Assembly: GCA_030837785.1 (NCBI GenBank)
Contig: JAUQYA010000047.1
Location: 1 to 35,922 of the forward strand
Direction: 5' to 3'
DNA: 35,922 bases
From: Albidovulum sp.
Lineage (GTDB): Bacteria; Pseudomonadota; Alphaproteobacteria; Rhodobacterales; Rhodobacteraceae
The number at the start of each line of letters is the position of its first letter. The stretch's first letter is position 1. A model generated the notes under the pieces. It ran no database searches. It had not been told where the DNA came from and saw only the letters and a list, made by a program, of their open reading frames with translations. A program made the position numbers and the translations under genes. Below, one piece after another: positions 15,478-22,910 of this stretch.

Positions 15478-15810
15478 ATGGACCTGACCCTTCCCCCCAA
15501 AGTGACCGACCGCGCCTTCGCGCGGCTGGCCGAGATCAATGCCGACACCGGCGAGGCCAAGGCGCTGCGCGTCGCGGTCGAAGGCGGCGGCTGTTCGGGC
15601 TTCCAGTACGACATCCGGCTCGACGAGCCCGCGGCGGACGACCTGGTGATCGAGCGGGACGGCCAGAAGGTGCTGGTCGATTCCGTCTCGCTGCCCTTCC
15701 TCGCCAATGCGGTGATCGACTTTTCCGACGAGCTGATCGGCGCCCGCTTCGTGGTCGACAATCCCAACGCCATCGCCTCCTGCGGCTGCGGCACCAGTTT
15801 CTCGATCTGA
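15478..15810 (+). CDS. erpA: HesB/IscA-type iron-sulfur carrier (ErpA-like)
   Basis: A 110-residue A-type carrier that receives Fe-S clusters and passes them to apoproteins. The three ligand cysteines are all present: C39 in EGGGCSGFQY and C102/C104 in SCGCGTSF. I start it at the ATG at 15478, which gives the N-terminus MDLTLPPKVTDRAFARLAEI expected for the family; an in-frame ATG at 15442 would add 12 residues but lies in the A+T-rich promoter. Assignment to ErpA rather than IscA is by overall likeness (VSLPFLANAVIDFSDELIGARFVVDNPNA) and remains less certain. No isc or suf genes are adjacent. Confidence 0.9.
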   Translation: MDLTLPPKVTDRAFARLAEINADTGEAKALRVAVEGGGCSGFQYDIRLDEPAADDLVIERDGQKVLVDSVSLPFLANAVIDFSDELIGARFVVDNPNAIASCGCGTSFSI

Positions 15811-15911
15811 CCGGCCCGGGCCTTGGGCCCCTCGCGCCGGCAACGGTTGCCCATCGCCGCGGTTTTCGCCGATGATGGCCCGCACCAGCGGGGTTGCCAG
15901 CGGGGGATGCC

Positions 15912-16691
15912 ATGAAGATCGCGACGTTCAACATCAACGGGATCAAGGCGCGGGCCGAGGCCCTGCCCGAATGGCTCGACGCCGCCACCCCCGACGTGGT
16001 GCTTTTGCAGGAGATCAAGTCGCAGGACGCGGATTTCCCCCGCGGGATGTTCGAGGACCGCGGCTATTTCGTCGAGACGCATGGCCAGAAGGGCTTCAAC
16101 GGCGTGGCGATCCTGTCGAGGCTGCCGCTGGAGGACGTGACGCGCGGCCTGCCGGGCGACGAGGCCGACGACCAGGCGCGCTGGATCGAGGCAACGGTGA
16201 CGGCCAGGGCCACGGTCCGGCTCTGCGGGCTCTACCTGCCCAACGGCAATCCCGCACCGGGGCCGAAGTTCGACTACAAGCTCGCCTGGATGGCGCGGAT
16301 GAGGGCGCGCGCGGCGGAATTGCTGGGCGAGGAGGGTCCGGTGGTTCTGGCGGGTGACTACAACGTGATTCCCCAGGCCGAGGATGCAGCGAGGCCAGAG
16401 GCCTGGGTGGCGGACGCGCTGTTCCTGCCCGAAAGCCGCGCCGGCCTGCGGCGAATCGAATACCTCGGCTACACCGACGCCTTCCGCGCCCGCGATCCCC
16501 GGCCGGGGCAGTATTCCTTCTGGGACTACCAGGCGGGCGCCTGGGCCAGGAACAACGGCATCCGCATCGACCATCTGCTGCTCAGCCCGCAGGCGGCCGA
16601 TCTTCTGGTGGATGCCGGGATCGACCGGGCGGTCAGGGGCGGCGACAAGCCGTCGGACCACGTCCCGGTCTGGATCGACCTCGACGCCTGA
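15912..16691 (+). CDS. xth: Exodeoxyribonuclease III (AP endonuclease)
   Basis: A 259-residue metal-dependent nuclease of the endonuclease/exonuclease/phosphatase fold that cuts DNA at abasic sites in base excision repair and trims 3' ends. It begins MKIATFNINGIKARAEAL; the motifs follow in order: LLQEIKSQD with the metal-binding Glu (near 35), LYLPNGNP (near 107), VLAGDYNVIPQAED with catalytic Asp-Asn (near 145), and the terminal SDHVPVWIDL with the catalytic Asp-His pair. The ATG at 15912 is preceded by a GGGGG run; a TTG 18 bases upstream is less likely. About 100 bases separate it from erpA. Confidence 0.96.
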   Translation: MKIATFNINGIKARAEALPEWLDAATPDVVLLQEIKSQDADFPRGMFEDRGYFVETHGQKGFNGVAILSRLPLEDVTRGLPGDEADDQARWIEATVTARATVRLCGLYLPNGNPAPGPKFDYKLAWMARMRARAAELLGEEGPVVLAGDYNVIPQAEDAARPEAWVADALFLPESRAGLRRIEYLGYTDAFRARDPRPGQYSFWDYQAGAWARNNGIRIDHLLLSPQAADLLVDAGIDRAVRGGDKPSDHVPVWIDLDA

Positions 16692-16695
16692 GATC

Positions 16696-17859
16696 TCACG
16701 CGGTCACGTCGTGGCCGTAGACCCAGTCGAACCGGTCGAGCACCCTGCCCGGCGCGAAGCGGCCGGCAAGCCTGAGGCCGGCATGGGCGATGTCGCGCCT
16801 GATGCCGGACAGGTGGTAGTTGCGCGCATTGGCATTCGCCGCCTCGACGATCCGCCGCACCCTTGCCTCGCGCCGCGCCTGGTAGGCGGGCAGCGCCGCC
16901 CCGGGCGCGGCACGGGACAGGCAGTCGGCGAGCACCCAGGCATCCTCCAGCGCCATGTTCGCCCCCTGGGCGAGGAAGGGCAGCGTCGGATGCGCCGCAT
17001 CGCCGAGGATCGCCGCCCCCTGCCCCTGCCAGCGGGGCGCGACCGGGTGGCGGAAGAGGCCCCAGAGGTTCGGCCGCTCGATCCGGTCGAGCCAGCCGCG
17101 CACCTCGGGCACGAACCGCTCGAAGGCGACACGCAGCGTCAGGGGATCGTCGGTCAGCGACCAGCTTTCCTCGGCCCAGCGGCCGCGCTCCTCGACCGCG
17201 ACGATATTGCGCAGTTGTCCGCCGCGCAGCGGATAGGTCACGAGGTGGCGCCCCGCGCCCATGTAGACGCGCGCGACCGGGGGCAGGCCGCCCGCCTCGG
17301 GGAGCGTGGCGCGCCAGGCGACCTGACCGGTGAAGAACGGCGTGGCCACGCCGTTCAGCGCCGCCCGCACCTTCGAATGCAGCCCGTCGGCGCCGATCAG
17401 GACCTCGCATTCGATCTCTTCGTTCGCTGCCGTCCGCAACCGGGGCGGATGATTGCCGAGCGTCACCGTCTCGACCCTCTGCAAGAGCCGGATCGCGACG
17501 CCTGCCGCGCGTGCGCCGTCGGCCAGAAGGTCGACAAGATCGGCGCGGTGGACGAAGCGGAACTGCGCTCCCGGCCAGCCGCGGGTGAGGTCGAGCCGGA
17601 GGACGCGCCCGCCCGCCTCGCCGTCGAGAAGCTCGACCGCCTCGGCCGGCTGCGAGCCGGCGGCGAAGGCCGCGCCCAGCCCGAGCGCCTCCAGCACGCG
17701 CGTGCCGTTGGGCGAGATCTGCAGTCCGGCGCCGACCTCTCGAATCTCCGGCGCCTGTTCCAGCACCGTCACCTCGGCGCCACGCAGCGCGAGCGCCCGC
17801 GCCACGGCAAGGCCCGCGACCCCGGCGCCCAGCACCGTCACCTTACGTCTGTCAGGCAT
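16696..17859 (-). CDS. FAD-dependent monooxygenase, salicylate hydroxylase-like
   Basis: A 387-residue class A flavoprotein monooxygenase, using NAD(P)H and oxygen to hydroxylate an aromatic ring. The FAD-binding Rossmann motif GAGVAGLAVARAL begins at residue 11, the middle GADGLHSKVRAAL (DG motif) lies near 155, and ILGDAAHPTLPFLAQGANMALEDAW (GD motif) near 285. The relatives I recall are salicylate or 3-hydroxybenzoate hydroxylases, but such annotations are often wrong for the substrate, which cannot be read from the sequence. The ATG at 17859 follows a GGAGGGGG site; an ATG 15 bases upstream is less well placed. It lies downstream of dksA on the same strand, separated by a GC-rich hairpin (17921-17932), with no degradation genes nearby. 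Confidence 0.87.
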   Translation of the reverse strand: MPDRRKVTVLGAGVAGLAVARALALRGAEVTVLEQAPEIREVGAGLQISPNGTRVLEALGLGAAFAAGSQPAEAVELLDGEAGGRVLRLDLTRGWPGAQFRFVHRADLVDLLADGARAAGVAIRLLQRVETVTLGNHPPRLRTAANEEIECEVLIGADGLHSKVRAALNGVATPFFTGQVAWRATLPEAGGLPPVARVYMGAGRHLVTYPLRGGQLRNIVAVEERGRWAEESWSLTDDPLTLRVAFERFVPEVRGWLDRIERPNLWGLFRHPVAPRWQGQGAAILGDAAHPTLPFLAQGANMALEDAWVLADCLSRAAPGAALPAYQARREARVRRIVEAANANARNYHLSGIRRDIAHAGLRLAGRFAPGRVLDRFDWVYGHDVTA

Positions 17860-17937
17860 TGCCCCCTCCATCACAGACGCCGGAGCCTTTCGACCCCGGC
17901 GCCCCGATGCGTTACGGCCCGCCCCGCGGGGCCGGGA

Positions 17938-18360
17938 TCAGTCGTCGCGGTGGACGCGCTCGCGCCGTTCGTGCTTTTCCTGCGCCTCGAGCGTCATCGT
18001 GGCAATCGGGCGCGCGTCGAGCCGCTTGAGCGAGATCGGCTCGCCGGTGACCTCGCAATAGCCGTAGTCGCCGTTCTCGATGCGCCTGAGCGCTGCGTCG
18101 ATCTTGGCGACGAGCTTGCGCTGGCGGTCGCGGGTGCGCAGTTCCAGCGCGCGGTCGGTTTCCTCGCTGGCGCGATCGGCGATGTCGGGGACGTTGCGGG
18201 CGCTGTCCTGCAACCCTTCCAGCGTCTCGGCCGACTGCTCCAGAAGTTCTTCCTTCCAGGCAATGAGCTTGCGGCGGAAATATTCGAGCTGGCGCTCGTT
18301 CATGAACGGTTCGTCTTCGGCCGGACGGTAATCGTCGGGAAGAAAGATTTCGGGTTTCAT
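17938..18360 (-). CDS. dksA: RNA polymerase-binding transcription factor DksA
   Basis: A 140-residue DksA/TraR-family protein that enters the secondary channel of RNA polymerase and, with ppGpp, tunes rRNA and other promoters. The coiled coil with tip D59xxD62xA64 (NVPDIADRASEE) is conserved, followed by LELRTRDRQRKLVAKIDAALRRIENGDYGYCEVTGEPI. Only one cysteine (C102) remains of the four that bind zinc in the E. coli protein, as I recall for other alphaproteobacterial DksA. MKPEIFLPDDYRPAEDEPFMN matches relatives, so I start at 18360 (GGGAG 5 bases upstream). An in-frame ATG at 18411 has an even better GAGGAG site and would add 17 residues. Divergent from the MoxR gene. Confidence 0.94.
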   Translation of the reverse strand: MKPEIFLPDDYRPAEDEPFMNERQLEYFRRKLIAWKEELLEQSAETLEGLQDSARNVPDIADRASEETDRALELRTRDRQRKLVAKIDAALRRIENGDYGYCEVTGEPISLKRLDARPIATMTLEAQEKHERRERVHRDD

Positions 18361-18473
18361 CTCCGCTCCCTTCCTTGGTCCGGTGCCGTAATCGTCGATC
18401 TTCACGGTCATCCGTAACTCCTCGGCGCTCCTGTAAACGAAGCCACGGGGGTTGTCACTAGCTCAACCCTCGC

Positions 18474-18502
18474 TTGCGGCATTTTGATGGCGTGGCTATG
18501 AC
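18474..18502 (+). promoter_or_regulatory. Predicted promoter of the MoxR gene group
   Basis: TTGCGG (18474-18479) and TATGAC (18497-18502) are 17 bases apart, about 30-40 bases before the MoxR ATG. No comparable promoter is obvious before the four following genes. Confidence 0.45.
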
Positions 18503-18538
18503 TGTGCCCAACATCTGGCCCACAGTGACGGAAATACG

Positions 18539-19375
18539 ATGAAATTCGCCGGGACCGATCGCTATGTCGCCACCGAGGACCTGACCGTCGCCGTCAATGC
18601 CTCGGTGACGCTGGAACGTCCGCTTCTGGTCAAGGGAGAGCCCGGCACCGGCAAGACGGAACTTGCCCGGCAGGTGGCGCTGGCGCTCGGCCTGCCGATC
18701 GTGGAATGGCACATCAAGTCCACGACGAAGGCGCAGCAGGGGCTTTACGAATACGACGCCGTCAGCCGGCTGCGCGACAGCCAGCTGGGCGACGCGCGGG
18801 TCCATGACGTGAAGAACTACATCCGCAAGGGCAAGCTCTGGCAGGCGTTCGAGGCCGAGGGCAAGGTCGTTCTTCTGATCGACGAGATCGACAAGGCCGA
18901 CATCGAGTTCCCGAACGACCTCCTGCAGGAACTCGACCGGATGGAGTTCTTCGTCTACGAGACCGGCGAGACGATCCGCGCAAGGCACCGCCCCGTCGTC
19001 GTCATCACCTCGAACAACGAGAAGGAACTGCCCGACGCCTTCCTGCGCCGCTGCTTCTTCCACTACATCCGCTTCCCCGAGGCCGAGACGCTGGCCCGGA
19101 TCGTCGAGGTGCATTTCCCCGGCATCAGGGATCATCTGCTGGCCACGGCACTGACGCAGTTCTACGAAATCCGCGAAACCCCCGGGCTGAAGAAGAAGCC
19201 CTCCACCTCCGAGGTGCTCGACTGGCTGAAGCTGATCCTCGCCGAGGATCTTTCGCCCGAGGACCTCCGGCGGGACACGACGAGCCTTCTGCCGAAACTC
19301 CACGGCGCGCTTCTCAAGAACGAGCAGGACGTGCAGTTGTTCGAGCGGCTGGCGTTCCTGTCCCGGCGGGGCTGA
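18539..19375 (+). CDS. MoxR family AAA+ ATPase
   Basis: A 278-residue AAA+ ATPase of the MoxR group, chaperone-like motors that usually work with a VWA-domain partner to mature or activate a target. Walker A is GEPGTGKT at 33-40, Walker B VVLLIDE at 110-116, sensor 1 TSNN at 157-160, and an arginine pair at 170-171 follows. A C-terminal lid (SEVLDWLKLILAEDLSPEDL) completes the fold. The likely partner is the CoxE-like VWA protein 2 kb downstream on the same strand. The ribosome site is weak (GGAAA). The similarity to the CoxD branch is by eye only; no carbon monoxide dehydrogenase genes are here. Confidence 0.93.
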   Translation: MKFAGTDRYVATEDLTVAVNASVTLERPLLVKGEPGTGKTELARQVALALGLPIVEWHIKSTTKAQQGLYEYDAVSRLRDSQLGDARVHDVKNYIRKGKLWQAFEAEGKVVLLIDEIDKADIEFPNDLLQELDRMEFFVYETGETIRARHRPVVVITSNNEKELPDAFLRRCFFHYIRFPEAETLARIVEVHFPGIRDHLLATALTQFYEIRETPGLKKKPSTSEVLDWLKLILAEDLSPEDLRRDTTSLLPKLHGALLKNEQDVQLFERLAFLSRRG

Positions 19376-19442
19376 TGGACCCGGACGGCTGGCAAAGCGC
19401 CACTGCCCTGCGTAAGCTTGGCAAAGAAACCGGGAGACAGCG

Positions 19443-19895
19443 ATGGCAGGGACCGACATTCTGATCAGGCCGATCGGCGCCGCCGACGAGAGCGACTGGC
19501 GCAGGCTCTGGCGGGCCTATCTCGCCTTCTACGAGACCGAACTGCCCGAAGCAGTCTATGCCGCGACCTTCGCGCGCCTCACCTCGGGCAGGAGCAACGA
19601 GTATCGCGGCCTTCTGGCAATCCAGGAGGGACGCCCGGTCGGTCTTGCCCATTATCTCTTTCACCGCAGTTGCTGGTCGATCGAGGACACCTGCTATCTG
19701 CAGGACCTGTTCGCCGATCCCGGGGTCCGCGGCACCGGCATCGGCCGGCGGCTGATCGAGGCGGTCTATGCGGCGGCGGACGCCCACGGGGCGGGGCTGG
19801 TCTACTGGACGACGCAGGAGTTCAACCACGCGGCCCGCAGGCTTTACGACCGCATCGGGGTGAAGACCCCGTTCATCGAATACAACAGGGCTTGA
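19443..19895 (+). CDS. GNAT family N-acetyltransferase
   Basis: A 150-residue single-domain acetyltransferase using acetyl-CoA. It starts ILIRPIGAADESDWRRLWRAYLAFYE, has the strand-turn LQDLFADPGVRGTGIGRRLIEAVYAAA near residue 90 with the acetyl-CoA-binding R-x-x-G-x-G/A pattern, and a tail NHAARRLYDRIGVKTPFIEYNR. The substrate (protein, small amine or antibiotic) cannot be told. GGGAG lies about 8 bases before the ATG. It lies 67 bases after the MoxR gene and 3 bases before the DUF2927 gene, so it is probably in the same transcript. Confidence 0.88.
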   Translation: MAGTDILIRPIGAADESDWRRLWRAYLAFYETELPEAVYAATFARLTSGRSNEYRGLLAIQEGRPVGLAHYLFHRSCWSIEDTCYLQDLFADPGVRGTGIGRRLIEAVYAAADAHGAGLVYWTTQEFNHAARRLYDRIGVKTPFIEYNRA

Positions 19896-19898
19896 CCC

Positions 19899-21257
19899 GT
19901 GCGGCGGATGCTCTGCCTGGCCTTCATCGCGCTTGCCGCCTGCGCGGGACCGGAGGCGCCGGGGCCCGACTCCGGATCGGTGCTCGCGCTGCCGCCGATG
20001 CAGGAGTTTCCACCGACGCCGGCCACGCCGCCGCGGCGGTCGAACGCGGAAATGGTGCAGGATTTCATGGACCTGTCCTTCACCCTCGAGACCGGCCGCA
20101 GCGTCCCGGTCTTCACGCGGTTCGAAGGGCCGATCCGGGTCCGCATGACCGGCGAGGCGCCGCCGACGGCCCGGCGCGACCTCGGCCGTCTCATCGCGCG
20201 GCTCCGCTCCGAGGCGCACCTGCCGGTCTCGGCCGCCGGGGCGGGCGAACCTGCCGAGATCACCGTGGAGTTCCTGCCCCGGCGGGTGATGCAGCGGCTT
20301 GTCCCGCGCGCGGCCTGCTTCGTCGCCCCCCGCGTCTCGTCCTGGGAGGCCTATCGCCGCGCCAGCCGCGCCGACCTTGACTGGACCACGCTGAACCTGC
20401 GCGACCAGGCCGCGATCTTCGTGCCGAACGATACCGCCCCGCAGGAAATCCGCGACTGCCTGCACGAGGAGATGGCGCAGGCGCTGGGGCCGCTGAACGA
20501 CCTCTACCGGCTGCCCGACTCGGTCTTCAACGACGACAACATCCACACCGTGCTGACCGGCTTCGACATGCTGATGCTGCGCGCGACCTACGCGCCCGAA
20601 CTGCATTCCGGCATGACCGCCGGGGCGGTGGCGCCGCGCCTGCCGGGCGTTCTCGCCCGGCTGAACCCGCGCGGCGAACGCGGGCCGGCGCCGCGCCCGG
20701 ACCCGACCCCGCGCGCCTATGTCCAGGCGATCGAGACCGCCCTTGGCCCCGGCACATCCGCCGCCGGCCGGCGCGCGGCGGCACAGGACGCGGTGCAGAT
20801 CGCCGAAAGCCGCGGCTGGAACGACGCGCGCGCGGGCTTCGCCTGGCTCGCGCTCGGCCGGCTCTCGCTCGGCCATGACCGCATGACGGCGCGGCTTGCC
20901 TTCGCCCGTGCGGCCCAGATCTACGAAGGCCGGCCCGAGCTTGCGCTGCAATCCGCCCATGCCGACATGCAGCTCGCCGCCTTCGCGCTGGCCGCAGGCG
21001 AGGCAGACGCGGCGCTGGCGCTCACCTCGCGCGCGCTGCCGCTGGCGGCCGAGGCCGAGAACGCGGCCCTTCTGGCAAGCCTTCTCATGGTGCGGGCCGA
21101 GGCGCTCGACCTTGTCGGGCGGCCGTCCGAGGCTCGGGCGGTGCGCCTCGACAGTCTCGGCTGGGCGCGCTATGGCTTCGGGTCCGATGCCGAGGTGCGG
21201 GCGCGGCTTGACAACATCGCCGCGCTGTCGACCGTGAACAGAGCGAGGCCGAATTGA
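19899..21257 (+). CDS. DUF2927 lipoprotein with possible zinc-protease-like motif
   Basis: A 452-residue protein of unknown function. From a GTG at 19899 (AGGG 8 bases upstream) the first residues MRRMLCLAFIALAAC form a lipoprotein signal with C15 as the lipidated cysteine; an ATG at 19908 would leave a shorter signal. Residues about 50-235 resemble the DUF2927 family, including CLHEEMAQALGPLNDLYRLPDSVFNDD at 187-213, where H189-E190 and D223 recall a degenerate HExxH metalloprotease site, though the second histidine is missing (Q/A instead). The C-terminal 180 residues are Ala-rich helices of TPR-like character. It should sit in the periplasm, attached to a membrane. The stop overlaps the TTG start of the next small gene. 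Confidence 0.82.
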   Translation: MRRMLCLAFIALAACAGPEAPGPDSGSVLALPPMQEFPPTPATPPRRSNAEMVQDFMDLSFTLETGRSVPVFTRFEGPIRVRMTGEAPPTARRDLGRLIARLRSEAHLPVSAAGAGEPAEITVEFLPRRVMQRLVPRAACFVAPRVSSWEAYRRASRADLDWTTLNLRDQAAIFVPNDTAPQEIRDCLHEEMAQALGPLNDLYRLPDSVFNDDNIHTVLTGFDMLMLRATYAPELHSGMTAGAVAPRLPGVLARLNPRGERGPAPRPDPTPRAYVQAIETALGPGTSAAGRRAAAQDAVQIAESRGWNDARAGFAWLALGRLSLGHDRMTARLAFARAAQIYEGRPELALQSAHADMQLAAFALAAGEADAALALTSRALPLAAEAENAALLASLLMVRAEALDLVGRPSEARAVRLDSLGWARYGFGSDAEVRARLDNIAALSTVNRARPN

Positions 21258-21418
21258 TCTTCTTTCCCGCCATCCTTCTTGGGGCCGTCGTCGGATGGTG
21301 GCGCGCCGCCCGGCGCGGCGGCAACCGTGCCGACAAGATCCAGTATGCAATCGTCCACGCGATTTTCTTCGCGATTCTCGCGCTTTTCGCGACGATCCTC
21401 TACCATCGCATGAGCTAG
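21254..21418 (+). CDS. Small two-helix membrane protein, TTG start
   Basis: A 54-residue frame runs from a TTG at 21254, which overlaps the DUF2927 stop (TTGA), to a TAG at 21416-21418. GAGG lies 5 bases before the TTG, a good ribosome site for a weak start codon. The protein has a first hydrophobic stretch (IFFPAILLGAVVGWW, residues 2-16), a basic loop (RAARRGGNRADK) and a second stretch (YAIVHAIFFAILALFATILY, about 30-49), so it is very likely an inner-membrane hairpin with the loop inside. From memory, similar short proteins sit between DUF2927 and VWA genes in relatives; no family name is known to me. The next gene starts 7 bases downstream. Confidence 0.72.
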   Translation: MIFFPAILLGAVVGWWRAARRGGNRADKIQYAIVHAIFFAILALFATILYHRMS

Positions 21419-21425
21419 GGCCGCG

Positions 21426-22607
21426 ATGTTCCTGCCCTTCTTCGAGACCCTCCGAAGAACCGGCATTCCGGTCACGGTGCGGGAATACCTGAGCTTTCTC
21501 GAAGGCATGGCGGCGGGTCTCGTGACCTATGACGTCGACGGCTTCTACTATTTCGCCCGCACCGCGATGGTGAAGGACGAACGCCACCTCGACCGCTTCG
21601 ACCGCGCCTTCGCCGAGGCGTTCGGCGGTCTTGGGGCGATCACGCCCGATCAGGTGCTCGACGCCGTCGACCTGCCGCGCGACTGGCTGGAAAAGCTGCT
21701 CGACCGCACGCTCACGGCCGAGGAAAAGGCCGAGGTCGAGGCTCTGGGCGGGTTCGACAAGCTGATGGAAACACTCAGGAAGCGGCTGGAGGAACAGAAG
21801 GGCCGCCATCAGGGCGGCAGCAAGTGGATCGGCACCGCCGGCACCTCGCCGTTCGGCGCCTGGGGCTACAACCCGGAGGGCGTGCGGATCGGCCAGGACG
21901 AAAGCCGCCACCGGCGCGCGGTCAAGGTCTGGGACCGGCGCGAGTTTCGCAACCTCGACGACCGGGTGGAACTGGGCACCCGCAACATCAAGGTGGCGCT
22001 GAGGCGCCTGCGCCGCTGGGCGCGCGAGGGCGCGGCGGAGGAGCTGGACCTGCCCGGCACGATCCGGGCGACCGCCGAGCACGGCTGGCTCGACGTGCAG
22101 ACCCGACCCGAGCGGCACAACGCGGTCAAGGTGCTGCTGTTTCTCGATGTCGGCGGCTCGATGGACCCGCATGTGAAGGTGGTGGAGGAGCTGTTCTCCG
22201 CCGCGCGGGCGGAATTCAAGCATCTGGAATACTACTATTTCCACAACTGCCTCTACGAAGGGCTGTGGCGCGACAACTGCCGCCGCTGGGACCGGCAGAT
22301 CCCGACCTCGGAGGTGCTGCGGACCTACGGCGGCGACTACCGCGCGATCTTCGTCGGCGACGCGGCGATGTCGCCCTACGAGATCACCCACCCCGGCGGC
22401 GCCAACGAGCACTGGAACCCCGAATCCGGCCAGGTCTGGCTGGAACGCGCCTGCCGGCAATGGCCGCGGCATCTCTGGATCAACCCGGTGCCGGAAGTGC
22501 ACTGGCCGCACACGCAGTCGACGCCGCTGATCAGCAACGTCTTCGGCGGCGCGATGGTGCCGATGACGCTCGAGGGCATCGCCCGCGGGGTGAAGGCGCT
22601 GCGATGA
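21426..22607 (+). CDS. CoxE-like VWA-domain protein
   Basis: A 393-residue cytoplasmic protein with a helical N-terminal part (1-225) and a von Willebrand A domain near 233-390. The metal-dependent adhesion site reads D241-V-G-G-S245-M, so the middle serine of the usual DxSxS is a glycine; a further Asp lies in GDAAMSPYE. VWA proteins of this type pair with MoxR ATPases (CoxE/CoxD, NorD/NorQ, CbbO/CbbQ), and the MoxR gene lies upstream in the same group. The signature YYFHNCLYEGLWRDN and the tail LISNVFGGAMVPMTLEGIARGVKAL look conserved. It ends the gene group: three hairpins, the last with a TTTT run, follow within 125 bases. Confidence 0.88.
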   Translation: MFLPFFETLRRTGIPVTVREYLSFLEGMAAGLVTYDVDGFYYFARTAMVKDERHLDRFDRAFAEAFGGLGAITPDQVLDAVDLPRDWLEKLLDRTLTAEEKAEVEALGGFDKLMETLRKRLEEQKGRHQGGSKWIGTAGTSPFGAWGYNPEGVRIGQDESRHRRAVKVWDRREFRNLDDRVELGTRNIKVALRRLRRWAREGAAEELDLPGTIRATAEHGWLDVQTRPERHNAVKVLLFLDVGGSMDPHVKVVEELFSAARAEFKHLEYYYFHNCLYEGLWRDNCRRWDRQIPTSEVLRTYGGDYRAIFVGDAAMSPYEITHPGGANEHWNPESGQVWLERACRQWPRHLWINPVPEVHWPHTQSTPLISNVFGGAMVPMTLEGIARGVKALR

Positions 22608-22910
22608 GGGAGTATCCCATCCGCGCGCCGCGGCGGGTGAAACCCCGCCATACGGGTCGCTGGATCCCACCGCTTTCGCCCGGGCGACCAGCCCGGGCGG
22701 CGCCCGACCGCCCCCTCGGGCGGGCGCTTTTCGACGTCACCAGCGGAACGACCGTCGGGAGAGCGGCACCATGAAGTGCCCAGACCCGGCGTTATGCCGC
22801 GCCCGCCCGCGGCCGGTCGCCGCCCTCCGCGCTCCGCCGCAATGACATCGCGCGGCATGGACTTCGCCGCGCGCCGGGCTTAGCGTGCCGCCACCCGGAA
22901 AAGACGCGCC
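22608..22910. other. 303-base gene-free gap with hairpin cluster
   Basis: No convincing gene is seen on either strand. The first 125 bases hold three GC-rich hairpins: GGCGGG/CCCGCC at 22632-22649, GCCCGGGC repeated at 22678-22685 and 22691-22698 around a 5-base loop, and a terminator-like hairpin ending in TTTT at 22731. The rest is GC-rich with no clear promoter for the MFS gene that follows. Confidence 0.6.
22700..22731 (+). terminator. Probable intrinsic terminator of the MoxR-VWA group
   Basis: GCGCCCG (22700-22706) pairs with CGGGCGC (22721-22727) and is followed by TTTT. An inner alternative stem CCGCCC/GGGCGG competes. It lies 93 bases after the VWA stop. Confidence 0.55.

Noticed and set aside
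12273..15875. 1200-codon open frame on the plus strand
   Set aside because: It runs antisense through argS and dgt, both with complete catalytic motifs. Long antisense frames are expected in GC-rich genes because stop codons are rare; the translation has no recognisable domain.
16696..17859. UbiH-type ubiquinone hydroxylase
   Set aside because: The motifs are nearer to salicylate hydroxylase-type proteins and no ubi genes are adjacent, so I leave the substrate open.
19314..22670. 1118-codon open frame on the minus strand
   Set aside because: Antisense to the GNAT, DUF2927 and VWA genes; Arg/His/Gly-rich composition typical of a shadow frame.
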